64,000 bases of DNA from Butyricicoccus sp. (GTDB lineage: Bacteria; Bacillota; Clostridia; Oscillospirales; Butyricicoccaceae), in assembly GCA_020025885.1 (NCBI GenBank), contig JAHHRJ010000003.1, forward strand, positions 18,622-82,621, written 5' to 3'. The notes under the pieces are model-generated. The model ran no database searches. It was not told the origin of the DNA and worked only from the letters and a program-made list of their open reading frames with translations. Made by a program: the position numbers and the translations under genes. Within the stretch, counting starts at the first letter, position 1. Each line of letters starts with the position of its first letter. Below, piece after piece: positions 33,274 to 46,245 of the stretch.

Positions 33274-35625
33274 TTATGGTTTGATATTTGCGTCAATGAG
33301 GTTTAACAGTTCTTCGCTCATGGTTTGCAGCTCGCGGCTATGTAGAGGGTGACCGCCAGCAACCAATGCCTGTACATATAGGATGCGGCAAATACTTTCT
33401 AAAAGAGTATCTTCAGACACTTGACACAGCCTTTGGATAAGACTGCAATTTGTATTTAGATACATAGTGGAGAGTGGCTGTTCTTCCAAGCCAGACAGCA
33501 GGGAAGAGAGCGCGTCAGAAAAGACACTGCCCTCACTCATATCCTTTGCGGACTGCACTTCGCGCACAAAACGTACATCGTCATGCAGGGAATACAAAAC
33601 AGGCAAATCGGAGGGGTGGAATCCGCGGAGCTGTACCCGACAATCAAACTTTGCAAGTGCACGGTTGGCGGCGCGGAGAAGTGTGTCACCCTGTGCCAAA
33701 GTCTGGTCAGATGGGGTATCCAGTGTGGTTTCCAAACCTTCTTCGCTCAAAGGCGTTGCGGATAATCCACATAGCTGATGCAGCTTTAAGATTAGCTCTT
33801 GGTCGTTGGTGTAGCCTGTGCACACGAGCAGGTGCTCTTGTGCCAAGAAAATGGGGCGCAGTTGGCGGAAGCGCTCAATCGAGCTGACATAGGTGATTTC
33901 TCCAGCCTTGCGCAGTCCAGCGCCTGTTTTTGTACCTTCGCTGGTTTCAAATGGCAAATAATCAATAAAGACATGGAACATATCGTCGTTCCAGACGGAA
34001 AGAGACTTGATTGCGCGGAAGTGCACTGCGATAATTCTTTGTAAACGCTCCGGATCTTCGTGTTGGAGCTTTTTAAAATGAGCAGAGATTGCCTGTGTGA
34101 GTTCCTCGCGCGCTTCTTCGAGTGCGTCGTCTTCGTAAAAGTCCTCACGGGAAGCAGTCGGACGCAGACCGTGGGTGTTAAAGAAACATTGGGTAAAGAA
34201 TGCCCAGTCTGGTAAAATATGCTCGCCATTTTCAGTCAGCAGCATCTGTTTGAGATAGATGCGGTGCAGTCCTTTGGCAGAAACGGAAGTTTCGTAAGGC
34301 AGGATATATGCAACACCGTTGATGTGTGGTGTGCGAATCGGAATGGCATCCAAAAAGGATCGACCAAACAGCCATGTGCCAAAAGAAAGCAGTTGATTGC
34401 GCCCGAGTATAGAAAAGTCGTCTGGAATCTGATTGAGTGGCTCAGGGTTGCCAGCAAGATACACAGGCACAGGCAGCACCAGACCATAGTATTTCACCAG
34501 ATTTTCAATCGTGTCTGCGTCGAAATAGTCTTCTGCCCCTGATTTTGCAGTCAAAGTAACCGTTGTACCAATGAGCGCATTTTGCAATGGCTCAATGGTG
34601 TAAGTGCCATCTGGGAAACCTGTCCACTTATGTGCAGGGCCGCCGCTTGCTGGCTGGGTATGAACGACAATGGAATCAGATACCATAAAGCAGGAGAGCA
34701 GACCGATACCAAAACGTCCGATGAAGTCTTCAGGAATCCTGCCATTGACCAGCTCAGTTTTGGAGGATTGCCCAATCACCGCGAGAAAACGGTGTATGCC
34801 TTCTTCGGTCAGACCTGCGCCGTTATCCCAGAATACCAGACGGCGTCCTGGCTCCAAGGAAATCGTAATGCGTCCACTGTTCCAGTCTGGCTGTTGTTTT
34901 TTGCGTAATGTAATGGCATCTACGCCGTTTTGCAGAAGTTCACGCAGAAAAACATCGGGGCTTTTATATAGGTGGTTGGAGAGAATATCCAGCATACCGC
35001 CCAAGTTGACCTGAAAATGATAGCTGTCATCCTTGGTGGGGCTGGGTGCGGGTGCGGAAGCAGGGATAGTGCTTGGAGACAGGGTGGCTGAGGTTTTTTC
35101 GTCTGTGTATGCGAAACCAAGGGCAGAAAGAAAATCGGTTACCTGATCTGCCTCATAGCCGTGCCGGTCGCTGTCATATGCCTTTTGGGGAAGTGCTTCG
35201 ATTGACCAAGGGCGCAGATAGTTTGTTAGGCTTTCAGCAGGTACACCGAAGTGCTGTGCAAGCGTTTTGGCATTGCCAGAAAATTGTGCTATGATTTCGG
35301 GAGATACTGCACCGAAATAGTCAGGAACAGGGCAGAAGCGGTCTTGTTCTGCACCTTGATCAAAAAGATAGTATCCCCAATACTCCTTTTCATAGGTGTA
35401 GCAGAGGAGTACAACACTTCCGGCTTGCGTAGATAAGAAACGCGCAAGATTTTCGGGGGTTGTGCATACAGATTGGAAGTGCAGAGCAGTTCCGTTTGTA
35501 TCACTGGACAGGGTGCAGTTTTGGGCACAAGTTGAAAATTCAGATGTCTCTAAGGCGTGCAAATATTTTTTCACTGGAAATACGCCACGGTTTAAAAAAA
35601 TTGCAGTATGCAAAATAAATTCCAT
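33274..35625 (-). CDS. Hsp90-like GHKL ATPase with a novel N-terminal domain
   Basis: A 783-residue protein. Residues about 203 onward are an Hsp90/HtpG-type ATPase: LRELLQNGVDA at 227-237 (catalytic E229, Mg2+ ligand N233), DNGAGLT at 267-273, IGRFGIGLLSCF at 302-313 and GTTVTL at 353-358, followed by a middle domain with FFNTHGLRPTASREDFYEDDAL and a shortened C-terminal part. Residues 1-175 have no counterpart in HtpG; they contain a patch YYLFDQG...FCPVPDYFG and end in a proline/serine linker (about 180-200). HtpG itself is ~625 residues. The start ATG 35625 has a weak AAAGG; a TTG at 35694 with GGAGG is an alternative. It heads an operon with three helical-repeat paralogs, suggesting a dedicated chaperone machine. 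Confidence 0.82.
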   Translation of the reverse strand: MEFILHTAIFLNRGVFPVKKYLHALETSEFSTCAQNCTLSSDTNGTALHFQSVCTTPENLARFLSTQAGSVVLLCYTYEKEYWGYYLFDQGAEQDRFCPVPDYFGAVSPEIIAQFSGNAKTLAQHFGVPAESLTNYLRPWSIEALPQKAYDSDRHGYEADQVTDFLSALGFAYTDEKTSATLSPSTIPASAPAPSPTKDDSYHFQVNLGGMLDILSNHLYKSPDVFLRELLQNGVDAITLRKKQQPDWNSGRITISLEPGRRLVFWDNGAGLTEEGIHRFLAVIGQSSKTELVNGRIPEDFIGRFGIGLLSCFMVSDSIVVHTQPASGGPAHKWTGFPDGTYTIEPLQNALIGTTVTLTAKSGAEDYFDADTIENLVKYYGLVLPVPVYLAGNPEPLNQIPDDFSILGRNQLLSFGTWLFGRSFLDAIPIRTPHINGVAYILPYETSVSAKGLHRIYLKQMLLTENGEHILPDWAFFTQCFFNTHGLRPTASREDFYEDDALEEAREELTQAISAHFKKLQHEDPERLQRIIAVHFRAIKSLSVWNDDMFHVFIDYLPFETSEGTKTGAGLRKAGEITYVSSIERFRQLRPIFLAQEHLLVCTGYTNDQELILKLHQLCGLSATPLSEEGLETTLDTPSDQTLAQGDTLLRAANRALAKFDCRVQLRGFHPSDLPVLYSLHDDVRFVREVQSAKDMSEGSVFSDALSSLLSGLEEQPLSTMYLNTNCSLIQRLCQVSEDTLLESICRILYVQALVAGGHPLHSRELQTMSEELLNLIDANIKP

Positions 35626-35806
35626 TGTTGTAAAGCCTTTCTTGCAAAATAAAATAAAGTAAGCGGAGACGATTTGTTTGGTTGCTGGGGTCAAAAAACC
35701 TCCAATCACAGTTTGATTTTACGATAGGAGGAGCGTGTAGTTGTATGGGTTTTCTCAAACAAATTGATTGTGTTTAGAAGTCATAAAAAACTACAATTTT
35801 ATTATA

Positions 35807-35966
35807 GGCAATACCGCATAATTCGGCAAGAGCGATTTTCGGAAAAATTTCTCATCAGAAAAAGGCGTGAAGCCGCAGGAATCCTTGGTGGATTTCAAGG
35901 ATTCACAACGAATTTATGGCGCGAAATTTTCGCAAAGCGCCGCAGATGACATTGTGCGCTGTTGCC
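35807..35966. mobile_element. MITE-like element, family M2 (copy d, 160 bp, complete)
   Basis: Reverse orientation relative to copy b, also exactly 160 bp: GGCAATACCGCATAATTC to TGTGCGCTGTTGCC. Flanked by TATA on both sides (35803-35806 and 35967-35970). It occupies much of the 496-nt gap between the divergent Hsp90 operon and the 36122 gene. I found no convincing promoter for the Hsp90 operon in the rest of the gap. Confidence 0.85.
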
Positions 35967-36051
35967 TATACGGATTCTTGGAAATATATCAATATATTGG
36001 AAGTATTTGGATGGAAAAGAAAAATAAAGAAAGGAATCATGAAAATTGCGC

Positions 36052-36080
36052 TTGCTTTCCTGTCGGTATCGTTCTATAAT
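36052..36080 (+). promoter_or_regulatory. Predicted promoter of the 36122 gene
   Basis: TTGCTT (36052-36057), 17-nt spacer, perfect TATAAT (36075-36080), 41 nt before the start. Confidence 0.7.
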
Positions 36081-36121
36081 TGTTTTGCCCACTCGAACCA
36101 TGGAAGACGGAGGATTTTATA

Positions 36122-36748
36122 ATGGGTGATTGGTTTGGAGAAAACCTGACAGAAGAACAAAAAGTACGTTTTCGAAACTGCTGGGTGCTGCTTGCGGAAC
36201 AATCCCGAAAGCCTTGGCAAACATTTGTGCTAAGACCCTATTTATATGAGCAGTTTTTTGCATCAGATGCGCAGCATAAGGCGGTCCCAATGATCTTGGA
36301 TGTATTAACAATGTTGTCTGAGCATTTACCTGCTTTGATCCATTTCTATTGCAAGACGCCGACACATCCAGCTGCTCCAATGCTTGCGGCATGTGCGGAA
36401 AGTTTTGGACAGGTCGTGCGAGATCCACATAGCCCATCGTTTCTATTGGCACCAGGGGGAGAGCTGCCAACAGAACTGCTCAGCGCGCTTTTGTTTGATC
36501 CAGACAGTGCATTTCATGTGATGTGCTACATTCCGCAGCGTTTCTTACTGGAGAAAGCGTCTGCAATACCGTACAGTGGCTGCTTGTGGTACTTGGAACA
36601 TGGTATGGGGCGGATGCGTCTGGATTATTTATCTGGTCGTCCAATGCTGGAAATTCAAGCGGATCAGGTGCTCACACCAGAATTTTTGATGGGGCGTATT
36701 ACACCCATGGTGTGGCGGCACGGGTATCGCTTGGTATTATATAAATGA
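36122..36748 (+). CDS. Hypothetical protein, 208 residues
   Basis: Not recognised. ATG 36122 follows GGAGG at proper spacing and a good promoter, so it is a real gene. The protein is soluble, rich in aromatic residues, Leu and Pro, with no signal, membrane helix or zinc motif. Repeated WxxL/FxxP elements and a predicted mixed alpha/beta pattern are all that can be said. It is divergent from the Hsp90 operon across a MITE, so a functional link is possible but weak. It ends in its own terminator. Confidence 0.7.
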   Translation: MGDWFGENLTEEQKVRFRNCWVLLAEQSRKPWQTFVLRPYLYEQFFASDAQHKAVPMILDVLTMLSEHLPALIHFYCKTPTHPAAPMLAACAESFGQVVRDPHSPSFLLAPGGELPTELLSALLFDPDSAFHVMCYIPQRFLLEKASAIPYSGCLWYLEHGMGRMRLDYLSGRPMLEIQADQVLTPEFLMGRITPMVWRHGYRLVLYK

Positions 36749-36752
36749 CCTA

Positions 36753-36784
36753 AAAGGCTGTTGATGATTTCAACAGCCTTTTGT
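36753..36784 (+). terminator. Terminator of the 36122 gene
   Basis: Stem AAAGGCTGTTGA / TCAACAGCCTTT followed by T-rich sequence. Repeat C begins a few bases later. Confidence 0.85.
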
Positions 36785-36792
36785 GTTTAGCA

Positions 36793-36944
36793 GCAGAGCG
36801 ACCTTAAATTTTCAAAATCCAAGGACATGCGCCTTGGATTTTGCCCGTGACCTGCGCAAACGTGCGCCTTAGCGGAATGGATTTGCGCTGTATCTAGGAG
36901 AACTGGGTTCCGATGGAAAGCCTGTCAAGGTTTTTGATAGCCTC
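36793..36944 (-). repeat. Terminator-associated multi-hairpin repeat, copy C (degraded)
   Basis: Reverse orientation. It keeps the AATCCAAGG/CCTTGGATT and CGCA/TGCG hairpins and a worn first hairpin (GGCTATCAAAAACCTTGACAGGC as one stretch is no longer perfectly paired). The GAGCCAGTT hairpin is lost. It lies between two convergent genes. Confidence 0.8.
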
Positions 36945-36946
36945 AC

Positions 36947-38086
36947 TTAGTTGTGGTATGCTTTTTTTACTAGCTTAGACATGACGCTGTCATAGCGTAC
37001 ATTGTTGCGCACGAGAACATCATCTGCGGCAAATTTGCGCTTTTGCACCATTTGCAGGCGGAAGCCGTTTTCACGGACATTGATATAGGTGCTTTCGTTG
37101 TATGCGCCATATGGGTAGGCAAAGAACAAGGTTTTTGGCTCTAAGAGTGTGTGCAAAGCGGTGTATGCACGGTGGAGTTCCTTGTTTAATTCTTCGTGGC
37201 TCACTGTTGTGCAGTCGATGTGATCAATGTTATGTGCATATACCTTGACATAGCCGCTTTGCTCCATTTTGCGTGCCTGTTCTGCGTTAAAGAAAGTGGG
37301 CGTGCCGCGCTCCAGTTCTCGGACAACGGAGAAAATAGATGCGGGTGCTTTTTCTTCCACAAAAACGGGATAAGCAAGCAGGAAATTGTCTAAATACCCA
37401 TCGTCAATGGTGATGATAAAGTATTTTTTGCCTTTTTCTGCCTTGCCGTGGAAGTAATCTTCCAGAGAAATGCAGGTGTATCCAAGTGCGCGCATGTTGC
37501 GAATATCACAGCGCAGCTTCCACGGGGAAGTGTAGAGCGTGGGGTTGGCTGCCAAAACCGCAGGATCATTGGTAAAGGCGTGGTACATATAAATAATGGT
37601 ATTGTGATTTTTTTCAAAATAAGGAGAGGCTGGATCAATCTCGATGCGCTTTTGTGGACCGTTGTATATGGTGGACCAGCCTAGTGCACGTCCGAGATCA
37701 CGCAGGGAAAAATAGTTATAGCCCGAAATATTGTAGCCCTTGATGGCAGTTTGCTTGCCGTTGATATAGATAGTTTGCGAGGTGGGTTTTGCGGTTGTTT
37801 TTGGTGTGTTTACGGGAGGCTGCGTTTCAACAGAAGCATCATATGGCTGTCCTTCGTCAATGGAGATCGATGCTGTTTTGGGGTCATAGTACACCGAGCA
37901 GCCGGAAGATTTCGCAAAATCACGCGCACGAACATAATTGTTGTGGGCGATATTGTAGGCTGATAAGTCGGCTTTTTTGGAATAAATATAGATATCCTCG
38001 CTTGCGCGTACCGCATCGATTGCTGCGGCAGAAGAGGTCAAAAGAAAGGCGGTACAGGCAAAAATAAGTGGACGAAAGAGACGCAA
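36947..38086 (-). CDS. Secreted polysaccharide deacetylase with two stalk-like N-terminal domains
   Basis: A 379-residue exported protein. The signal peptide is at 1-23. Two short domains of the copper-amine-oxidase N-terminal type (about 30-75 and 105-150, each ending in a DPxTASISI / GPQKRIEID strand) lead through a Pro/Thr linker to a NodB domain: MYHAF, TIDDGYLDN (catalytic Asp pair) and YPYGAYNES. It should trim acetyl groups from wall or capsule glycans. It differs in architecture from the deacetylase at 4003-4878. The ATG follows AAGGAGG. A terminator-like hairpin lies just upstream. Confidence 0.88.
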   Translation of the reverse strand: MRLFRPLIFACTAFLLTSSAAAIDAVRASEDIYIYSKKADLSAYNIAHNNYVRARDFAKSSGCSVYYDPKTASISIDEGQPYDASVETQPPVNTPKTTAKPTSQTIYINGKQTAIKGYNISGYNYFSLRDLGRALGWSTIYNGPQKRIEIDPASPYFEKNHNTIIYMYHAFTNDPAVLAANPTLYTSPWKLRCDIRNMRALGYTCISLEDYFHGKAEKGKKYFIITIDDGYLDNFLLAYPVFVEEKAPASIFSVVRELERGTPTFFNAEQARKMEQSGYVKVYAHNIDHIDCTTVSHEELNKELHRAYTALHTLLEPKTLFFAYPYGAYNESTYINVRENGFRLQMVQKRKFAADDVLVRNNVRYDSVMSKLVKKAYHN

Positions 38087-38112
38087 AATGGGGTTCCTCC
38101 TTAAGAATGCAA

Positions 38113-38145
38113 TAAAAAAGACGGTTCCCGAAGGAAAACCGTCTT
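38113..38145 (-). terminator. Terminator-like hairpin upstream of the deacetylase
   Basis: On the minus strand AAGACGGTT / AACCGTCTT encloses a 9-nt loop and is followed by T6, only 27 nt before the deacetylase start. It either stops antisense transcription from the rpoB promoter region or attenuates the deacetylase gene. Confidence 0.65.
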
Positions 38146-38166
38146 ATATTTTTGTCTAAAATGCAC

Positions 38167-38196
38167 TTGACTATGCGATGAAAAATATGGTATAAT
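38167..38196 (+). promoter_or_regulatory. rpoBC promoter
   Basis: TTGACT (38167-38172), 18-nt spacer, TATAAT (38191-38196). It gives rpoB its own promoter, about 150 nt before the start. Confidence 0.85.
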
Positions 38197-38351
38197 AAAT
38201 CGCTTATCGAAACTGGGGGGCACTTTCCCAATTCGCTGTTTTAATAATAACATGCTTTTTCGACGAGCGCAATAGGTACTTGAAATTTTTAACCACGCCT
38301 CCGGGCGTATTGAAATTCTCGGAAATTCAGAAACGGAGTGATGGGTTCAAC

Positions 38352-41300
38352 ATGATGGTGAAAGACGTACAGCACGGCAAGACCACAAGAAAGAGCTTTG
38401 CGCGCATTGAGGAGATCCTCGAGATGCCAAACCTGATCGAGATCCAGAAGAAATCCTACGAGTGGTTTCTCGAAACAGGTCTGCGTGAGGTTTTTGAAGA
38501 TGTCTCTGCAATTACAGACTACACCGGCAACCTTGAGCTGACCTTCCTCGACTATGCACTGGACGAGCCGAAGTATAGCATTGAGGAATGCAAGGCGCGC
38601 GATGCAACGTTTGCCTGCCCGCTGAAGGTGCGCGTACGCCTGCGCAACAAGGAAACCGGCGAGATCAAAGAACAGGAAATTTTCATGGGCGAATTCCCGC
38701 GCATGACACAGTCTGGTACTTTTATCTTTAACGGCGCCGAGCGCGCCATTGTATCGCAGATTGTTCGTTCTCCGGGCGTATACTACGGCCGCGAGCTGGA
38801 CAAGACCGACAAGGCAATCCTGTCTGCGACAGTTATCCCATATCGCGGCGCATGGCTCGAATACGAAACCGACATGAACGATGTGTTCTATGTCCGCATT
38901 GATAAAAACCGTAAGATCCCGATTACCTCACTCGTTCGTGCACTGGGCGTTAAGACTGATGCTGAGATCATCGAGCTGTTCGGTGAGGATGAGCGCATTC
39001 TGGCAACCTTGGAGCGTGATCCGTCCAAGACTGCAGAAGAAGCACTGATCGAAATTTATAAGAAGATGCGTCCGGGCGAGCCGCCATCTGTTGAGTCTGC
39101 GACAAGCCTGATGGATGCAATGTTCTTTGACACCCGCCGCTATGATATTTCTGCGGTTGGTCGCTATAAGTACAACAAGAAGCTGAATATCGCACGCCGT
39201 TTGGCAAACCGCAAGCTGCTCGCTCCGGTTACTGACCCGATGACTGGCGAGATTCTAGCAGAAAACGGCACCATCCTGAGCCGCCAAGAAGCACGCCACA
39301 TTGCGTCCCGTGGTGTCAATGCCGTTCAGGTCGAGTCCAACGAGGGCAAGCTCGTTAAGGTATTCGGCAACGGTATGGTTGATGTAGATGACTTCAAGGA
39401 TTACCTCGGCGGTATGGGTGCGGAAGATCTCGGCATCAAGGAAAAGGTTCGCTTTACCGTTCTGAAGGAGATCATCGACAGCGGTGTAACTGGTGATGCA
39501 CTCAAGAAGACCGTAACAGAGCGCATTCATGACCTCATCCCGAAGACCATTATCGTAGACGATATTCTGGCAACCATTTGCTATCTGCTCAACATTGGCA
39601 ATGGTGTTGGCGTAACCGACGATATCGACCACTTGGGCAACCGTCGTCTGCGCTGTGTAGGTGAGCTGCTCCAGAATCAGGTTCGCATTGGCTTCTCCCG
39701 TATGGAGCGCGTCATCCGTGAGCGCATGACCATTCAGGATCTGGACACTGTGACCCCACAGTCTCTCATTAACATTCGTCCTGTGACTGCTGCAATCAAG
39801 GAGTTTTTTGGCTCATCGCCGCTGTCTCAGTTCATGGATCAGAACAATCCGCTGGCAGAGCTGACACATAAGCGTCGTCTGTCCGCACTGGGACCGGGCG
39901 GTCTGTCCCGTGACCGTGCATCGATGGAAGTGCGTGACGTGCATTACAGCCACTATGGTCGTATGTGCCCGATCGAGACCCCTGAAGGTCCAAACATCGG
40001 TCTGATCTCTTACCTTGCAACCTATGCACGCATCAATGATTTTGGATTCATTGAAGCTCCATATCGTATAATTGATAAGGAAACCGGTCGCGTAACTGAC
40101 GAAGTTCGCTATATGACCGCGGACGTTGAGGATGAGTTCATTGTTTGTCAGGCATATGAGCCGCTCGACGAGAATGGCTGCCTCAAGCATGAGCGTATCA
40201 CCTGCCGTATGCGCGATGAAATCATCGAAGTAGACCGCAAGGATGTTGACCTCATGGACGTATCTCCGCGTATGATGGTTTCCGTTGCAACTGCATTTAT
40301 TCCATTCCTTGAGCACGATGACGCGAACCGTGCACTGATGGGCGCGAACATGCAGCGTCAGGCTGTGCCGCTGCTCAAGACTGAGGCTCCGGTTGTTGCA
40401 ACTGGTATGGAATACAAGGCAGCAGTTGACTCTGGTATCATTCCACTGGCTGAGACTGACGGCGTAGTAACTCGCTCAACTGCACGTGAGATTTCTGTTC
40501 GGTATGACAATGGCGAAGAAAAGTCCTACCACCTGACCAAATTCCTGCGTTCTAACCAGTCCACCTGTATCAACATGCGTCCGATTGTAAATCTGGGCGA
40601 GCGCGTGAAGAAGGGTGACGTTCTGGCAGATGGACCGTCTACCGATAAGGGTGAGATTGCACTCGGCAAGAATGCGCTGATCGGCTTTATGACCTGGGAA
40701 GGTTACAACTATGAGGACGCAGTTCTGCTCAACGAGCGTCTGGTACGTGACGACGTTTACACCTCCATTCATATCGAGGAGTATGAGTCCGAAGCACGTG
40801 ACACCAAGCTCGGACCGGAAGAGATTACCCGCGATGTACCAAACGTTGGTGACGACGCACTGCGTGATCTTGACGAGCGCGGCATCATTCGTGTTGGTGC
40901 AGAAGTACACGCTGGCGATATCCTCGTTGGTAAGGTAACACCAAAGGGTGAGACCGAGCTGACTGCAGAAGAGCGCCTGCTGCGTGCAATCTTCGGCGAG
41001 AAGGCAAGAGAAGTGCGTGACACCTCTCTGCGTGCACCACATGGTGAGTCTGGTATCGTCGTCGATGTTAAGGTATTTACCCGTGAGAATGGCGACGAGC
41101 TGGCTCCGGGTGTCAATATGGTTGTTCGCTGCTACATTGCGCAGAAGCGTAAGATCTCTGTCGGAGACAAGATGGCAGGTCGTCATGGTAACAAGGGTGT
41201 TATCTCGCGTATTCTGCCGCAGGAAGATATGCCGTTCCTTGAAGACGGCACACCGCTCGATATCGTACTGAACCCACTGGGCGTACCGTCTCGTATGAAC

Positions 41301-42086
41301 ATCGGTCAGGTACTTGAGGTGCACCTGGGCTTTGCAGCGAAGAAGCTGGGCTGGAAGGTTGAGACCCCAGTATTCGACAGTGCATCCCAAAAGGATATCG
41401 AGGATATGCTGGTGAAGGCTGGCTATGATGCAGACGGCAAGAGCTGGCTGTATGACGGCAGAACCGGTGAGCGTTTTGATAACCGCGTTACCGTTGGCTA
41501 TATGTATTACCTCAAGCTGCACCATCTGGTTGATGATAAGATTCATGCACGTTCCACTGGTCCTTACTCGCTGGTTACCCAGCAGCCTTTGGGTGGTAAG
41601 GCGCAGTTCGGTGGTCAGCGTTTCGGTGAGATGGAAGTTTGGGCGCTGGAAGCATACGGCGCAGCATACACCCTTCAGGAGATTCTGACCGTTAAGTCGG
41701 ATGATATCACCGGACGTGTTAAGACTTACGAAGCGATCGTTAAGGGTCACAATGTACCGCAGCCGGGTGTTCCGGAGTCCTTCAAGGTGCTGGTTAAGGA
41801 ATTGCAGTCCCTGTGCCTCGATATCAAGGTGCTGGATGAAAACATGGAAGTCATCGAACTGTCTGAGGACGAAGAAGAAGAGACAGATTTCAATAACCGT
41901 GCAATGCCGGAAGAAACCGCTTCTGGCACTGATGCAGAGTTTGCAGAAGCTGGATTCGGCATCAATGACGCGGAGGATGGAGATACCGATCTGGGTGCTT
42001 TTGACAGCGCAGCAGAAGAAGCTGGCATAGAGGACGATGACTTCGCTGATGAAGACAATTACGGCGACGGTGATTTTGACGAATAA
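38352..42086 (+). CDS. rpoB: DNA-directed RNA polymerase beta subunit
   Basis: A 1244-residue catalytic subunit. The rifampicin-binding region [16 protein letters not shown] and [19 protein letters not shown] has the usual sensitive residues (D, H and S at the classical positions). [13 protein letters not shown] and the C-terminal [16 protein letters not shown] are diagnostic, and the end has a long acidic tail (about the last 65 residues), longer than in most relatives. The start is one of two adjacent ATGs (38352/38355); the open frame from 38280 is not needed and would shorten the leader. There is no rplJ/rplL upstream; the gene follows a divergent deacetylase. Confidence 0.98.
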   Translation: MMVKDVQHGKTTRKSFARIEEILEMPNLIEIQKKSYEWFLETGLREVFEDVSAITDYTGNLELTFLDYALDEPKYSIEECKARDATFACPLKVRVRLRNKETGEIKEQEIFMGEFPRMTQSGTFIFNGAERAIVSQIVRSPGVYYGRELDKTDKAILSATVIPYRGAWLEYETDMNDVFYVRIDKNRKIPITSLVRALGVKTDAEIIELFGEDERILATLERDPSKTAEEALIEIYKKMRPGEPPSVESATSLMDAMFFDTRRYDISAVGRYKYNKKLNIARRLANRKLLAPVTDPMTGEILAENGTILSRQEARHIASRGVNAVQVESNEGKLVKVFGNGMVDVDDFKDYLGGMGAEDLGIKEKVRFTVLKEIIDSGVTGDALKKTVTERIHDLIPKTIIVDDILATICYLLNIGNGVGVTDDIDHLGNRRLRCVGELLQNQVRIGFSRMERVIRERMTIQDLDTVTPQSLINIRPVTAAIKEFFGSSPLSQFMDQNNPLAELTHKRRLSALGPGGLSRDRASMEVRDVHYSHYGRMCPIETPEGPNIGLISYLATYARINDFGFIEAPYRIIDKETGRVTDEVRYMTADVEDEFIVCQAYEPLDENGCLKHERITCRMRDEIIEVDRKDVDLMDVSPRMMVSVATAFIPFLEHDDANRALMGANMQRQAVPLLKTEAPVVATGMEYKAAVDSGIIPLAETDGVVTRSTAREISVRYDNGEEKSYHLTKFLRSNQSTCINMRPIVNLGERVKKGDVLADGPSTDKGEIALGKNALIGFMTWEGYNYEDAVLLNERLVRDDVYTSIHIEEYESEARDTKLGPEEITRDVPNVGDDALRDLDERGIIRVGAEVHAGDILVGKVTPKGETELTAEERLLRAIFGEKAREVRDTSLRAPHGESGIVVDVKVFTRENGDELAPGVNMVVRCYIAQKRKISVGDKMAGRHGNKGVISRILPQEDMPFLEDGTPLDIVLNPLGVPSRMNIGQVLEVHLGFAAKKLGWKVETPVFDSASQKDIEDMLVKAGYDADGKSWLYDGRTGERFDNRVTVGYMYYLKLHHLVDDKIHARSTGPYSLVTQQPLGGKAQFGGQRFGEMEVWALEAYGAAYTLQEILTVKSDDITGRVKTYEAIVKGHNVPQPGVPESFKVLVKELQSLCLDIKVLDENMEVIELSEDEEEETDFNNRAMPEETASGTDAEFAEAGFGINDAEDGDTDLGAFDSAAEEAGIEDDDFADEDNYGDGDFDE

Positions 42087-42114
42087 CGCGGATACAGGAG
42101 GAGCTTTCTAAATT

Positions 42115-45642
<3,528 letters not shown>

Positions 45643-45655
45643 GTAAATGCATTTT

Positions 45656-45687
45656 CTAGGGGGCACATTGATGTGCTCCCTAGTTTT
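45656..45687 (+). terminator. rpoC terminator
   Basis: Stem CTAGGGGGCACA / TGTGCTCCCTAG and T4, 14 nt after the stop. Confidence 0.85.
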
Positions 45688-45711
45688 ACCAAAAGTGCCT
45701 TATATCGCCTG

Positions 45712-45734
45712 CCTTTAGACATGGGGAGTGTCAA
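45712..45734 (+). mobile_element. Solo fragment of an IS605-type right end
   Basis: The last ~23 nt of the right end seen at 13851-13873 (CTTTAGACATGGGGAGTGTCAA with minor change) remain between rpoC and rplGB; nothing of tnpB is left. It marks a past insertion inside the ribosomal/RNA-polymerase block. Confidence 0.65.
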
Positions 45735-45881
45735 TTTATGCGGTTTTCCATGTTTTTGGTCAGTTTCCCAGATAAAATAGGTTTGGTACGTCTATCAACA
45801 GAATAAAAAGGGAAAAATAGACAGGCAAAGGTGCTATATCTAAAAAAATCTTGTAAAAAAGAGGAAATTGCGAAAAAAGAC

Positions 45882-45910
45882 TTGACCATGACAGGAAAGC
45901 ACGCTATAAT
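45882..45910 (+). promoter_or_regulatory. Promoter of the rplGB-rpsL-rpsG-fusA-tuf operon
   Basis: TTGACC (45882-45887), 17-nt spacer, TATAAT (45905-45910), 31 nt before rplGB. Confidence 0.85.
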
Positions 45911-45940
45911 ATAGGAGTATGCGGTATAGGAGGTTACAAT

Positions 45941-46192
45941 ATGCTTTCTGAATTATCGCAGGCGGCAAAAGTCGTCGGCGTAAAACAGTCTCAAAAAGCC
46001 ATTCGCGAAGGGAAAGCAAAAGTGGTTTTTGTGGCTGATGATGCCGAACAGCGTGTAATTCGCCCCATTCGGGAACTGTGTGACGAAATGCAAGTCCCGC
46101 TTTCTGAGATCCCAACCATGACGGAGCTTGGAGATGCGGCTGGCATCGATGTTGGCGCAGCTGTTGTTACATTGCTACATTCTGCTAATTAA
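45941..46192 (+). CDS. rplGB: L7Ae/L30e-type ribosomal protein (YbxF-like)
   Basis: An 83-residue K-turn-binding protein of the L7Ae family. GKAKVVFVADDAEQRVIRPI and VPLSEIPTMTELGDAAGIDVGAAVV are typical. In Bacillus the orthologue lies between rpoC and rpsL, as here. It binds kink-turn RNA and may assist ribosome assembly. Starts at ATG behind AGGAGG. Confidence 0.92.
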   Translation: MLSELSQAAKVVGVKQSQKAIREGKAKVVFVADDAEQRVIRPIRELCDEMQVPLSEIPTMTELGDAAGIDVGAAVVTLLHSAN

Positions 46193-46245
46193 ATGGGGCA
46201 ACCTGTTTAATATAGAAAATATTTTTGAAAGAAGGAGGAAATAGA

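Noticed and set aside
29924..35709. Known defence system with an Hsp90-like component
   Set aside because: No nuclease, toxin, TIR, protease or other effector accompanies the ATPase, and I cannot match the set to a named system, so only a general chaperone hypothesis is proposed.
28913..36000. CRISPR array formed by the similar repeats
   Set aside because: The repeats are few, 100-200 nt long, far apart and in both orientations; no array with regular spacers exists in the window.
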